From Alkalinema sp. RU_4_3 (GTDB lineage: Bacteria; Cyanobacteriota; Cyanobacteriia; Leptolyngbyales; Leptolyngbyaceae), in assembly GCA_012031975.1 (NCBI GenBank), contig JAAUSA010000015.1:1-43290 (forward strand): 43,290 nucleotides of DNA, in the 5' to 3' direction. Of the stretch, positions 17,532-27,119 are shown piece by piece (positions within the stretch are counted from its first letter, which is position 1; each line of letters begins with the position of its first letter). The notes below the pieces were generated by a model. It did no database searches. It worked only from the letters and a program-made list of their open reading frames with translations, and was not told the origin of the DNA. Made by a program: the position numbers and the translations under genes.

Positions 17532-18137
17532 ATGACAATTGCCACGGCTCCTAAATTATCCGTTGATCCGCTGCTTCTGAATATTAGCCAAGCCAAGCTC
17601 ACTGTAACTCCAGAGTACTTTGACCAGCTATGTCTGAATAATCCGGATCTACGCCTTGAATTAACGAAAGATGGAGAATTGATTGTTATGCCTCCAGCCG
17701 GTGGTGAGAGTAGTGAGAAAAATTTTGATTTGGCGATGGAAGTTGGTGTCTGGAATCGGCAGAGTAATCTTGGACGAACTTTTGATTCTTCCTGTGGGTA
17801 TGACTTCACCCAGATTGGTGGCGGAAAAATGTCACCGGATGTGTCTTGGATTGAGAAATCGCGGTTGGTGGGTGTAGACATTGTTAAGTTTATTTCGGTC
17901 GTCCCTGATTTTGTGATTGAGTTGCGATCGGCAACGGATAATTTGAAGCCTCTGCAAGAGAAGATGGAGGAGTATCGACGGCTAGGGGTGAGGTTGGGGT
18001 TGTTGATCAACCCAAAAAATAAACAGGTTGAGGTCTATCGTCTTGGGCAAGATGAGGTCGTGTTGGAGTCGCCGGGTGCGATCGATTGTGGGGATGTGAT
18101 GCCAGGCTTTGTACTCAGTATGAGTCGCATTTGGTGA
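17532..18137 (+). CDS. Uma2 family endonuclease (DUF820)
   Basis: 201 residues of the Uma2/DUF820 family, a PD-(D/E)XK nuclease fold very abundant in cyanobacteria. Recognisable parts are the opening TVTPEYFDQLCLNNPDLRLE, then ELIVMPPAGGESSEKN, SPDVSWIEKSRL, and the catalytic region VPDFVIELRSATDNL with an aspartate and an E-x-R/K-like pair, then GVRLGLLINPKNKQVEVYR. No fixed biological role is known; members occur as free-standing multicopy genes. A Shine-Dalgarno TTGGAGG precedes the ATG. Confidence 0.85.
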   Translation: MTIATAPKLSVDPLLLNISQAKLTVTPEYFDQLCLNNPDLRLELTKDGELIVMPPAGGESSEKNFDLAMEVGVWNRQSNLGRTFDSSCGYDFTQIGGGKMSPDVSWIEKSRLVGVDIVKFISVVPDFVIELRSATDNLKPLQEKMEEYRRLGVRLGLLINPKNKQVEVYRLGQDEVVLESPGAIDCGDVMPGFVLSMSRIW

Positions 18138-18270
18138 TTCAAATAAAACTACACATAACCATTCCATAGCCAGTCAGATTAAACCCCTGATCGATAGCAA
18201 CTACCATCTCGCCACAAACCCGCATCACCCATCCAGAAACCCGTCTACAATAGGCACGACCCCAAACGTG

Positions 18271-19514
18271 ATGAGCGAGGTACCTAACGTGCAGATAGGA
18301 CAGTGGATAGGCATCTTAGCCCTAGGCATCGGACTCTACATACTTTGGCAAATCCGCAACGTCCTGATGCTGATCTTCGCCGCCGTCGTGATCGCCACCG
18401 CCCTCAGCACCCTCGCCGAACAAATCCAACACAGGCTTAAGGTCAAACGCTCCGCTTCCATTAGTCTGGCCATAGCCGCCATCCTCGCCATCCTCACCCT
18501 GGCCATCTGGCTGATCGTCCCCCCCTTCGCCGACCAATTCCAACAGCTCACCACCCTTGTCCCCAAGGGCATCGATCGCTTCAGTGAATGGCTCGATAGC
18601 CTCCGCGACACCGCCCCAGCATCGGTCGCCCCCTACATCCCCGACGTCGAAAGCCTCATCCCCCAACTCCAAAAACAACTCCAACCCCTCGCCAACCGCT
18701 TCCTCAGCGGCTCCTTTACCATCGTCTCCGGCACCCTCGGCAGCATCCTCAATATCCTGCTGGTGCTGATCCTCACCCTGATGCTCCTGGCCGAGCCCGA
18801 ACCCTACCGCAAAGCCTTCATCCGCTGTTTCCCCTCCTTCTATCGCCGCCGGATCCGAGAGATCCTCGATAAATGTGCCGAAGCCCTCAAAGGCTGGATG
18901 ATCGGGATTGTATTCAACATGGGCGTGATCGGTGGCCTGAGCGGCCTCGGCCTCCTCTGCATCGGCGTCCCCCTCCCCCTGGCCAACGGCATCTTCGCCG
19001 GACTCCTCACCTTCCTGCCCAATATTGGCGCCACCCTTAGCATCATTCCGCCGATCGCCATCGCCCTCCTCGACGAAAATGCCCCCTGGAAACCCGTCGC
19101 CGTCCTGATCCTCTACTTCGTCGTCCAACAGCTCGAAACCAATCTCCTCACCCCCTACGTCATGGCCCAACAGGTGTCGCTGTTGCCCGCCTTACCTTGA
19201 TGTCCCAGGTGTTTTTTGCAACATTTTTTGGATTCTTGGGATTGCTGCTTGCCCTGCCCTTGACCGTCGTTGGGCAAGTTTGGTTACAGGAAATTTTGAT
19301 TAAGGATGTCCTCGATCTCTGGACCGAAGAAGAACATCCACCCCACCTCGGCGAAGCATTTGTTGAAGAAGTAGAACCGATCGCCTCCCCACCGATCGCG
19401 ATGGTCAAAGACCGACCGGAGGTCATCGCCCACCCCAGCATCAACGTCGATCCAACCTCCATGATCATCATTGAAGGTCAGCGCCCGAGCAGCCGGCAGG
19501 ATGAAGATAGCTAA
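18271..19514 (+). CDS. AI-2E family transporter/PerM-like permease (one frame break)
   Basis: About 415 residues once a single missing C near 19191 is restored, so that VMAQQVSLLPA joins LTLMSQVFFATFFGFLGLLL. The start is taken as the ATG at 18271; a GTG sits three bases before. Hydrophobic segments occur in pairs at the N-terminus (IGILALGIGLYILWQI, LIFAAVVIATAL, ISLAIAAILAILTLAIWLIV) and in the second half (ILLVLILTLMLL, MGVIGGLSGLGLLCIGVPL, GIFAGLLTFLPNIGATLSII), with a soluble loop between. This is the usual plan of the AI-2E/UPF0118 exporters, whose cargo varies. The C-terminal 60 residues are an acidic cytoplasmic tail. Confidence 0.8.
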
Positions 19515-19878
19515 AAGAGGGAAAGCTCCGATCGTACGTCTCGCAGGTCTCAACATTGGGGAAAGTGGACCCTTATCTGCGCGGGAAATAACGATCGGAA
19601 GACTAGTTCGTGTCCTAGGTCAACCATCTTATATGGGGGAAGATGGTAACCAAGAAGAACTGTAGCAGCCCGTAAATTAACGCTAAGCTCTCTTAATGTT
19701 TTCTTTAGATTCTCAACTTTGCGACATATTTCTTAAATAAGGCTGAAATTCACTATAGACAGGCTTTTGATCCAAAAAATGCCCACCACGGTCCTCTGAC
19801 GGCGGTGGGGCACTCACTTAAGAGAAGTGGAAGGAAAGGTCAATCTCACCCCGATGCGGTGAAGATGATGGGCTTTGC
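19515..19878. other. Gene-free interval with two stem-loops
   Basis: No coding region is convincing. An 8-bp perfect stem (ACCATCTT at 19623-19630 with AAGATGGT at 19640-19647, 9-base loop) has no U-tract on either side, so it is not an obvious terminator. The second hairpin (19774-19814) is a terminator of the SLH gene and is listed separately. Confidence 0.5.
19774..19814 (-). terminator. Rho-independent terminator of the SLH protein gene
   Basis: Read on the minus strand, TGCCCCACCGCC pairs with the sequence ending GGTGGGCA, with a few mismatches toward the loop, and is followed at once by six T (19774-19779). It lies about 65 bases beyond the stop of the SLH gene. Confidence 0.7.
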
Positions 19879-21108
19879 CTACTGAGGTAGCACCAGGGCG
19901 CTGTTGAGCTGGAGGGCCAGGTCAGTGTTGGGATTGATGGCGATCAGCTCCACCTTCTCCTTGCCGAACACAAGGCCAGCCAAGGCCCCGGCCCCAGCAC
20001 CCGTCAGGACTTCCCAAGCCTTGATGTTGCGATCGCCCGTCACCCGAGCAATCCCGGCGGCGGCGGCGGCCCCCAGAGCTGTGTCCTTCAGGATGGTGCC
20101 TGTGTTGGCCCCCTTCTTGACGACTTCGGTGGTGGTGATTTTCTCGGAGAGCGCATCTAGGCTAATCCGCTGCCCATTAGTTAGGACCAAAGTACTAGCA
20201 ATGAACTGAGCTGCGCCTTGATCGACCTTGAGGTTACCTTCCACCTGGCTACCCGAGGGAATCAAAACCTTGCCTTTGCTATCGACAATGTTTTGGGAAA
20301 TGCTCAGGGCGATCGGTGTGGGCGTCGGCTCGTTTTTGCCCAGCAGAATCTTAGCGGCTTTCTCGTAGCGGACAGGCAGCACGGTGCCGCTAGGAATACG
20401 CACTTCTTTCGCCACCACGGGACGGGCACCGACGATGTAAGGCGAGGTCACAGTTGCTACTTGGCCCTGGTTGTTCAAGGCTTGGTAGATAAAGGCGGCG
20501 GCCTCCGCACGGGTCATGGTGCGGTTGGGTTCGAGCTGGGCAACATTGGGATAGTTGACGACGATTTGCTGATTGACGGCAGCGGCAATACCATTGCGAG
20601 CATAGGCAGGAATGCTATCGGCATCATTAAAGATCGACAAAGCTGCATCAGTCGAAGCCGGGGCGGCTAGGCGCAAACCATTGCTAAGGGAAACCAAAGC
20701 TTGGGCACGGGGAATAATTTCGTTGGGACGGAATTCGCCGCTATTGTAGCCGCTCATGAAGCCCTTGGTATAGGCGGTTTGGATGGCGGAGTAGGCCCAG
20801 TAGCTGGTGGGCACATCGCGGAAGGAGACGGCTTCACGGGTATTAGAAACACTGAAGGCTGCGGTCAACATGGAGGCATACTGAGCCCGGCTGACACGCT
20901 CATTGGGGCGGAAGCTGCCATCGGGGAAGCCCTTAATCACGCCGCGAGTGGAGAGTTCTTGAATAAAGGGAGCGGCCCAGTTGTCATTGGCAACATCGGT
21001 AAAGTTAATCTGGGCTTGAGCCGGAGCCGCCATCATGAGTGGGGCCAAGGCACCAGCGGAAAGGCCAAAGGCGAGGAAGAGAGCAGTGCTGGATTTCATA
21101 GCTTGCAT
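19879..21108 (-). CDS. S-layer-homology (SLH) repeat protein with VirB10/TrbI-like C-terminal domain
   Basis: About 406-409 residues, starting at 21108 (MQAMKSS) or at the second ATG, 21099. A signal peptide (ALFLAFGLSAGALAPLMMAA, then PAQAQ) leads to export. Three SLH repeats follow: INFTDVANDNWAAPFIQEL with GFPDGSFRPNERVSRAQYA; VSFRDVPTSYWAYSAIQTA with EFRPNEIIPRAQAL; and a third ending LEPNRTMTRAEAAAFIY. The C-terminal 180 residues contain RIPSGTVLPVRYEKAAKILL and LIPSGSQVEGNL, a pattern like the beta-domain of VirB10/TrbI-type proteins. They end with an alanine/glycine-rich stretch. SLH repeats bind peptidoglycan-linked polymers, so this is a surface protein of the outer envelope. It is transcribed divergently from the Fur-family gene. 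Confidence 0.8.
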   Translation of the reverse strand: MQAMKSSTALFLAFGLSAGALAPLMMAAPAQAQINFTDVANDNWAAPFIQELSTRGVIKGFPDGSFRPNERVSRAQYASMLTAAFSVSNTREAVSFRDVPTSYWAYSAIQTAYTKGFMSGYNSGEFRPNEIIPRAQALVSLSNGLRLAAPASTDAALSIFNDADSIPAYARNGIAAAVNQQIVVNYPNVAQLEPNRTMTRAEAAAFIYQALNNQGQVATVTSPYIVGARPVVAKEVRIPSGTVLPVRYEKAAKILLGKNEPTPTPIALSISQNIVDSKGKVLIPSGSQVEGNLKVDQGAAQFIASTLVLTNGQRISLDALSEKITTTEVVKKGANTGTILKDTALGAAAAAGIARVTGDRNIKAWEVLTGAGAGALAGLVFGKEKVELIAINPNTDLALQLNSALVLPQ

Positions 21109-21255
21109 GGGTTATTCGTCCTTCGTGTTACGAGAGTAAAGAGAGAGTAGCGTTTGCTTTGATACACTCTTTGACAGCGACGGTTCCCAATATGTTTCTA
21201 GACCTAGGACAGTTTGCGAACTGGTTGGGATAAAGGCTAAACTCAAGAAGCATTA

Positions 21256-21663
21256 ATGCCTTATATACAAGTAATGAGCGATCGCCTAACCAAAAGCCAG
21301 CAGCGGGTGTTGGACCATTTAAAACAGGCCACAAGCCCCGTGGCAGCCCAGGAGTTGTACCTGGCTCTGAGATCCGAGGGCAATGGTGTGGGACTGGCGA
21401 CCGTCTATCGATCGCTAGATTTACTCAAGCGCGAAGGGCTGGTGCAGGCAAGGCTATTGCCCAATGGAGAGTCGGTCTACTCGATGATGCAGCACGATCG
21501 CCACCATCTCACCTGTGTGCAGTGCGGGAAGATTTTGCCGATCGATGCCTGTCCGGTGCATCATTTGGAAGAGAAATTGAGTGTGAGTCATCAATTCAAG
21601 ATTCACTACCATGTGCTGGAGTTTTTTGGCCTCTGCTTGGACTGTCAGGTGGCAGGTACTTAG
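21256..21663 (+). CDS. Fur-family metal-dependent repressor, probably Zur
   Basis: About 130-135 residues; ATG codons at 21256 and 21274 are both possible starts. The winged-helix DNA-binding domain has SQQRVLDHLKQATSPVAAQE and GLATVYRSLDLLKREGLVQA. The metal-sensing half has DRHHLTCVQCGK and a final GLCLDCQ, giving the two CxxC pairs of the structural zinc site. The end HYHVLEFFGLC resembles Zur (VIEAHGLC in E. coli) more than Fur or PerR, so zinc regulation is the best guess, not proven. No matching Zur box is seen in the shared intergenic region with the SLH gene. Confidence 0.75.
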   Translation: MPYIQVMSDRLTKSQQRVLDHLKQATSPVAAQELYLALRSEGNGVGLATVYRSLDLLKREGLVQARLLPNGESVYSMMQHDRHHLTCVQCGKILPIDACPVHHLEEKLSVSHQFKIHYHVLEFFGLCLDCQVAGT

Positions 21664-21719
21664 AACAAAACCTCGAAGACCGTCGGCCTCCGGGGTTTCA
21701 TTGCAGGGCAAAACTGCGA

Positions 21720-22661
21720 CTATCGGACAGGGTTTTCGACGATCGACATCATGCTCTGAATCGATGCCGGGATACTGCCCGGATCCATGAACAAAACCTT
21801 GGAACTTTCACTCTTACCGATCGCCTCACCCATATTCAGATAGCCCAACGCCATCAAGATCTGGGCCGCATTGCGGGAATTGGGGTCCGCATTGATCGCC
21901 TGGGTGACGATCGCCACGGCCTCCGCCGTCGCCTGGGCATTCAGCACCTGCTGCTGCCGTTTGGCCTGGGCCTCTAGGACGATGCGCTGCTGTTCCCCTT
22001 CGGCGGCCAGAACCGTGGATTGCTTTCGGGCTTCGGCATCGAGCACCTGGGCTTCGGCCCGGCCTCGGGCGGTGTTGACGGCGGAGTCGCGCTCTCCCTC
22101 GGAGGTCAGGACGGCGGCGCGTTTCTTACGTTCCGCTGACATTTGGAGTTCCATGGATTCGAGGACGGCCTTGGCGGGGATGATGTCCTTGAGTTCCACG
22201 CGGGTGACCTTGACGCCCCAGGGGTCCGTGGCGAGATCCAGTTCCCGCAGTAGGGTGGCGTTGATCTCTTCGCGGGCGGTGAAGGTTTCGTCGAGTTCGA
22301 GTTTGCCCATTTCGGCCCGCACCTGGGCGAGTGCCAGGTTGATCATCGCGCCCTGGAGGTTTTGGACCTTGTAGTAGGCCTTTTCCATGTCCATGATTCG
22401 CCAGTAGATCACGGCATCGGCGGTGATCGAGACGTTATCCCTTGTAATACAGTTCTGGGGTGGGATGTCCATCACCTTTTCACGGATGGTGTCCTGGTAG
22501 GCCATGCGATCGAGGCCCGGAAACATGATGTTCAGACCGGGGGAGAGTTTGCGATCGAACTGGCCCAGACGTTCGACCAAAGCTTCGTTGCCCTGCTCAA
22601 CAATCTTGACGCTCGAAACCGCTGCGCCGCCTAAAGCTAATGCTAGAATCCACTGCCACAT
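21720..22661 (-). CDS. SPFH/Band 7 (stomatin/QmcA-like) membrane protein
   Basis: 313 residues. An N-terminal anchor ([18 protein letters not shown]) is followed by the SPFH domain: [62 protein letters not shown] and [15 protein letters not shown]. An alanine/glutamate-rich coiled coil occupies residues ~180-250 ([20 protein letters not shown] and on). These proteins form membrane-bound oligomeric scaffolds. The NfeD-like gene just upstream on the same strand is their usual partner, 33 bases away, so the two form an operon. Confidence 0.85.
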   Translation of the reverse strand: MWQWILALALGGAAVSSVKIVEQGNEALVERLGQFDRKLSPGLNIMFPGLDRMAYQDTIREKVMDIPPQNCITRDNVSITADAVIYWRIMDMEKAYYKVQNLQGAMINLALAQVRAEMGKLELDETFTAREEINATLLRELDLATDPWGVKVTRVELKDIIPAKAVLESMELQMSAERKKRAAVLTSEGERDSAVNTARGRAEAQVLDAEARKQSTVLAAEGEQQRIVLEAQAKRQQQVLNAQATAEAVAIVTQAINADPNSRNAAQILMALGYLNMGEAIGKSESSKVLFMDPGSIPASIQSMMSIVENPVR

Positions 22662-22694
22662 AGGGTTTGTTTCTCCAAAAGGAATATTTTCAAG

Positions 22695-23131
22695 TTACAT
22701 CGGCTGACGCGGTGCCACCCCGTCCACGGGCGCAACCACCAGCATGGTGCCCCGTTTCGACAGAATCTGCACAGTCTGCCCGGCCTCCATGGCCATCTCC
22801 GTGGTTTCCCCGCAGGCCAGCCAGGAGCCCCCTTCGTAGCGGACCCGGCCCGTTTGACCTGGGGCGATCGCCTCTGTCACCTCCCCCCAGGCGTCATCCC
22901 AGTTCTTCATAATGGTCTGTTTGACAAAACTCCGGCTCAGCAAGATGCCAAGGCCGGAGAGAGCGATCCAAACCAGGGCTTGGAGCCCCGACGACAGAAT
23001 CCAGGGCGACAGCATCGCCATAATCAGTGCACTCACCCCCATCACCAGGGCAATAACGCCGTGGGGAACACCGCCTCTAGGGCACAGAGCCCCAGACCAA
23101 GAAAGAGCCAAAACGTTGTCATAACTGACAT
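22695..23131 (-). CDS. NfeD-like membrane protein, partner of the SPFH protein (one frame break)
   Basis: About 145 residues after restoring one T lost near 23055, from the ATG at 23131 (MSVMTTFWLFLGLGLCALEA) or 23122. The break falls between AVFPTA and IALVMGVSALIMAM. Hydrophobic N-terminal segments (three helices) precede an OB-fold-like C-terminal domain: GQTGRVRYEGGSWLAC, AGQTVQILSKRGTMLVVAP. That is the NfeD1b architecture, normally encoded with a stomatin/SPFH protein to form a membrane quality-control or raft-like complex. The SPFH gene follows in the same direction. Confidence 0.75.
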
Positions 23132-23297
23132 ATCCAGATACTGAGGTTTTTTTGCAAGGGCTTAGATCGTTGGTATAGTTTTTAGGACTTATAGAGAGTA
23201 GTCTCTATCTATTAAGGTTCACCACCGAAGCTGCAAATTTCGCAAACCTTCTGGTTAAATTTTGGTTTCGCCCTTTTCCCCTTTGATCACCTCTGCC

Positions 23298-25144
23298 ATG
23301 AGTCGTTCTGAGATATCTATTTCTTGCAGCCAACCCACTTGCGATCGCCCCCAGAATCCGATCGATCGAGAGGTTTGCGACCATTGTGGCAGTCCCCTCA
23401 CTAAGCGCTATCTCTGGGCCGTGGGAGAAGCCGCTGCGAATAAGGCACCGGGCACCCTGCTGGCGGGCCGCTACCATGTGGTGGAGCCCCAGGTCTGGCT
23501 CGATCTGACCCCCAATCAGCAGACCTACATGCCCGATACGATCCCCGAGGAGCTGCTGCCCTACCTCTACCTCTACAAGCAAAAACTCCATCTCCCCACG
23601 CTCTACGGTCTGTTCCAGGATCGCCACGAGGACATCCTCCTCCTGGAAAACGGTCCGATCAACCCCGCTGGCCAGCGCCTCCCCACCTTGCAATCCGCCT
23701 GGAAATCCGCCACGGCCCTGCGTCAGGTCTACTGGCTCTGGCAGATCCTCCAGCTCTGGCAACCCTTGCAGCAGTGGGGGTTGGTTGGCACGCTCCTAGA
23801 AGCTGAGATGATTCACGTCGATGACTGGCGGATACGGCTGCCGGAACTCTTGCCGTCCCATCCTTCGATCGCCCTCAGTGATCTGGCCACCATCTGGCAA
23901 ATCTGGCTGCCTGAGGCAAGAAGTGCGATCATTCCGCCCCTGGAAACCCTGATCAAGGCCATGCAGGAGACCGACGCAGACATCACTCGCATCAGTGCCC
24001 AGCTCAACGAAATCCTCCTCCAACAGGCAGGTCAGCTTCCCCTCAGGCTGCAAATCCACGGCGGCACCGACATCGGCAAGGAACGCACCCACAACGAAGA
24101 CTCCTGCTATCCCGTCGGTGGCATGGCGGTCCAGGATGATCTGGGGGCAAGATTGGCGATCGTCTGTGACGGCATCGGCGGCCACGAAGGCGGCGAAGTG
24201 GCCAGCCAAATGGCCCTGCGAATGATTCGGCCCCAGATGCAGGCCTTCCTCACCGAAGTTGCCCAGCAGACGGAGATCATGGCCCCGGAACTGATCACCG
24301 AACAGCTCGAAGCCCTCGCCCGCGTCGTCAACAATGTGATCTCCAGCGAAAACGACAAGCAGGAGCGCGAGGCCCGCCGCCGCATGGGCACGACGCTGAT
24401 CATGGCCCTCCAGGTCCCCCAACGGGTCAAACTCCCCTCCGGTGCCATCTCCGGCAACGCCCACGAACTCTACTTACTTAATGTCGGCGACAGCCGCGCC
24501 TACTGGATCACCCCCCGCAACTGCCACCAGCTCAACACCGACGACGATGTGGCCACCCGCGAAGTCTGCATGGGCCGAGCCACACTCAGAGACGCCCTGG
24601 AGCGTCCCGACGGCGGCGCCCTGATCCAGGCCCTCGGCACCCGCGATGGCGAACACCTGCGGCCCACGGTCCAGCGTTTTATCATTGACGAGGACGGCTT
24701 ACTGCTGCTTTGCTCCGATGGGTTGAGCGATCGCGATCTCGTCGAACGCTTTTGGTCCGGATCGGCGGATGCGATTTTGCGCGATCGCATGGGTCTGGAG
24801 GAGGCCGTCCAGGAATGGATCGATCTAGCCAATACCCACAACGGTAGCGACAACATTTCCGTGGTGCTCACCCGCGCCATGGTTTCGACGCCGCGTCCTG
24901 AGATTCCTTTGGTGCCACCGGAGGAACCGGAGATTGAGGCAGCGGCTGAGGAGGAGGACGGCGACGATATCGACACGGCCCTAGTGATCAAACGCCGCAG
25001 TAAGCTGCCTTGGTTCCTGCTGTTGTTGGGGCTGGGAGCGGGTGGTTGTTTGGCTGGTCGAAGGTGGATCCCGATAGCTTTGGGAGGGTTCAGGGCCAGC
25101 TGCAACAGCAAATACAGGATTGGCGGGGGAGGATTGGGCGATAG
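23298..25144 (+). CDS. PP2C-family serine/threonine phosphatase with N-terminal zinc ribbon (one frame break)
   Basis: About 615 residues, from the ATG at 23298 (MSRSEISISC). The N-terminus has a zinc ribbon, CSQPTCDRP and VCDHCGSP. An ~200-residue region of unknown fold follows, then the PP2C catalytic domain: GKERTHNEDSCYP, IVCDGIGGHEGGEVAS, LLNVGDSRAYW, LLLCSDGLSDRDL and NGSDNISVVLTRA, with the metal-binding aspartates in place. A transmembrane segment (LPWFLLLLGLGAGGCLAG) near the end is followed, if one base is restored near 25057, by a short tail SKVDPDSFGRVQGQLQQQ and a stop at 25144. Without that correction the frame would overrun the ftrV start. It probably reverses protein kinase signalling at the membrane. 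Confidence 0.8.
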
Positions 25145-25236
25145 GGATCAGCTTGGGGGCCAATCTGTGCAAAAATGGTGCAGGCCTTTGGCTAAAAGTG
25201 GCTCCAGCATTAGGATTAGGGAAATAAGTTTAGATT

Positions 25237-25461
25237 ATGGAAGTGGGTTCTCGCGTTCGTGTAGCGGCTTCGGTCCTGGTGTACAACCACCCTGAGCATC
25301 GCAACGTAGCCTTTGACATGATGGGTCAAGAGGGAGAAATTGTGGCGGATGCCACGAGCTGGCAGGGGCGACCGATCAGCGCCAATTTCCCGATGATTGT
25401 CAAGTTTGGCCCGAAGCATAAGGTGCATATGCAGGTCGCTGAATTAGAGGTCATTCAGTAG
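25237..25461 (+). CDS. ftrV: Ferredoxin-thioredoxin reductase, variable subunit
   Basis: A 74-residue SH3-like barrel: MEVGSRVRVAASVLVYNHPE, then HRNVAFDMMGQEGEIVADA, WQGRPISANFPMIVKFG and HMQVAELEVI. This is the variable (A) subunit of ferredoxin-thioredoxin reductase, which supports the catalytic FeS subunit in passing photosynthetic electrons to thioredoxins. The catalytic subunit (ftrC) is not in the window. The gene sits between the PP2C phosphatase and tRNA-Cys, all on the plus strand. Confidence 0.9.
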   Translation: MEVGSRVRVAASVLVYNHPEHRNVAFDMMGQEGEIVADATSWQGRPISANFPMIVKFGPKHKVHMQVAELEVIQ

Positions 25462-25536
25462 ATTGTGTTTTGGACCAAAAGTTTGCTATGCTAGCTTAAG
25501 CGAATTTTTGGTGATCGAAATTTCGCAGGCTCGATC

Positions 25537-25607
25537 GGCGGCATGGCCAAGTGGTAAGGCAGAGGATTGCAAATTCTCCACCCTCAGTTCGAATCTGAGT
25601 GCCGCCT
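25537..25607 (+). tRNA. trnC: tRNA-Cys (GCA)
   Basis: A 71-nt cloverleaf: acceptor GGCGGCA pairs with TGCCGCC at 25600-25606; anticodon stem GAGGA/TTCTC encloses TTGCAAA with anticodon GCA at 25569-25571; the T-arm contains GTTCGAATC. CCA is not encoded. A hairpin terminator follows at 25619-25648. Confidence 0.95.
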
Positions 25608-25618
25608 TGATAATTGAC

Positions 25619-25648
25619 ATCCCCCGCAAGTAATAATTTGCGGGGGAT
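25619..25648 (+). terminator. Rho-independent terminator after tRNA-Cys
   Basis: ATCCCCCGCAA (25619-25629) pairs perfectly with TTGCGGGGGAT (25638-25648) around an 8-base AT-rich loop, and a T-rich stretch TCGTCTATTTCTT follows. It lies 11 bases past the tRNA. Confidence 0.8.
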
Positions 25649-25686
25649 TCGTCTATTTCTTAGGGTATATTTTTGGGCGGTAATGG

Positions 25687-26829
25687 GTTAGTGTCATGAG
25701 TTATTCGCGCTTCTTGCCCCGGTCGTGTTTGGCATGATCCCGCTCCACAACCAGGCAAAACACCGTCAGGCAGCTAGTTTCGTTGGGGAAAGCGCCAATC
25801 TCATCGGACTTTGTCCGAAACTCACGGAACAACCTCTCTAGATGATTGGTTGTGCGAATGTGACGATGCAAGTCTGACTCGAATTGATAGTAGGTCAGGG
25901 TCAACGCACTATCTTGAAGAAAAGTCCGCACAGCATCAGGTTCCAAGGACTGCCATTTTCCTTCAAAGGCATCCAATAGCGTCATGGCACCAGATAAATC
26001 AGGGCTTCAAAAATATCATAGGCATCTGAAACGATCTCAAAGCGCCATTGCTTCTTCGCCTCTGCGGATTTTACGGGCTGCTGTTGGTCATCGAATTGGG
26101 GTAACTCCAGATAGGCCAGATGCCGCTCTATCCCTCTTACTTTATGGGTGATGCATCGTTGTTGTTGAGTTGTGGGAAAGCAGGTAGCCAGGGCTGCCGG
26201 GCTCCCTAAACTGCCATCACTACTGACTAACTTTAATTGCTTTGGATCGAAGCCCCGACTAATCAGGTTTTGGAAGACTTTGGTCCAGGTATCCTCACTT
26301 TCAGTCTCTGCTACCTCATAATGTAGAAGATCTTGACGGCCATCAGCCCAGATCGCCATGACGGCCAGAACCACTCGTTCTTGGCCCATCACGTACAGAC
26401 AGCAGAGCCAATCCATCAGGTTGCCCAGGCTCCGCTGATAGCGCTCTAGGATCAGCCACTCCCGCTCTGCATTGCGCCGCCGTAGTTTGGGCACCTGCAA
26501 GTCTGGAATTGTGCCGTACTGCGTATTTAATCCTCTGGGATAAAAACCTGAACGCTGGGGTTTCTCATCCTCTATCTGAGCCAAAAATTCACTCATCTCT
26601 TCCTGTAATGCGCCTTCCATCACAGCTTTCACGGCTGAAATGACAGTTGTTCGCAAGGTCTCGTTCAGTTTGTCACTCAGGTCTGGATGGATGCCTTGCT
26701 CGCGGATCCGTAGTATCTGTTCCTCTCTTTCCAGAATCGTCATGGGAGATTACCTTCAAAGACTATGCCTTCTTGGTTGTAGCGTTTTTTGCCCATCTGG
26801 CCTCACCGCGAATAATTCATGACACTAAC
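25687..26829 (-). mobile_element. IS256-family insertion sequence, internally deleted
   Basis: The ends are a 23-bp terminal inverted repeat: 25687-25709 matches the reverse complement of 26807-26829 at 22 of 23 positions, with the transposase between them on the minus strand. The 1143-bp length is about 250 bp short of a typical IS256-family element, in agreement with the internal deletion in the transposase. No matching target-site duplication is seen in the 8-9 bases outside the repeats. Confidence 0.8.
25701..26743 (-). pseudogene. IS256-family (mutator type) transposase, in-frame internal deletion plus one frame break
   Basis: The N-terminal part has LSDKLNETLRTTVISAVKAV, FLAQIEDEKPQRSGFYPRGL and RRRNAEREWLILERYQRSLG. 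The frame then passes directly from DWLCCLYVMG to QERVVLAVMAIWADGRQDLL, where intact relatives have 80-90 residues more, including the first catalytic Asp. The second Asp (VSSDGSLG) and the C-terminal RTTNHLERLFREFRTKSDE with the likely catalytic Glu remain. One base is lost in the GGG at 26002-26004 (plus strand), so YDIFEA continues in another frame as PDLSGAMTLLDAFEGKWQ and runs to 25701. Because of the deletion it cannot transpose by itself. Confidence 0.8.
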
Positions 26830-27119
26830 GATTCGGCGATTCGGGGCTTGCGGGCAATGGCAATCATTTGGATTTTTCATCCCTATGGCAAGAAAGTTAG
26901 AACTCAAGACCGTTATTCCCTGTCACCGTTTGAGGATCTCAATGGCATGCGATATCATGACCACTGGCTGAAAAACCTGCTGATTGCCAGTTCGATGAAT
27001 GGCAAAAATACTGGTAAACCTGTTCCAGGCAAAACCATGGAGAACTAGGGCTGTGGTTTGGAGTATGGTTGACCTTTGGTAGGGGTTCCGTTCAGGGCTT
27101 CTCTAGGTTCTATTCTATC
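26830..27119. other. 290-bp interval with an orphan C-terminal reading frame
   Basis: A plus-strand frame, open from within the end of the IS, continues to a stop at 27048 as DSAIRGLRAMAIIWIFHPYG, then KKVRTQDRYSLSPFEDLNGM and RYHDHWLKNLLIASSMNGKN. It looks like the surviving 3' end of a gene whose 5' part is gone or was displaced by the IS. I do not recognise the family. The rest of the interval is the end of the nuclease gene's 3' region. Confidence 0.4.

Noticed and set aside
18322-19170. 282-codon minus-strand frame across the AI-2E transporter gene
   Set aside because: Highly acidic and Gly/Asp-rich, without a recognisable motif. It is the shadow of a hydrophobic membrane protein on the other strand.
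25145-25295. Extended C-terminus of the PP2C phosphatase overlapping ftrV
   Set aside because: The tail is low-complexity and overlaps a strong gene. One restored base gives a normal tail and a stop at 25144.
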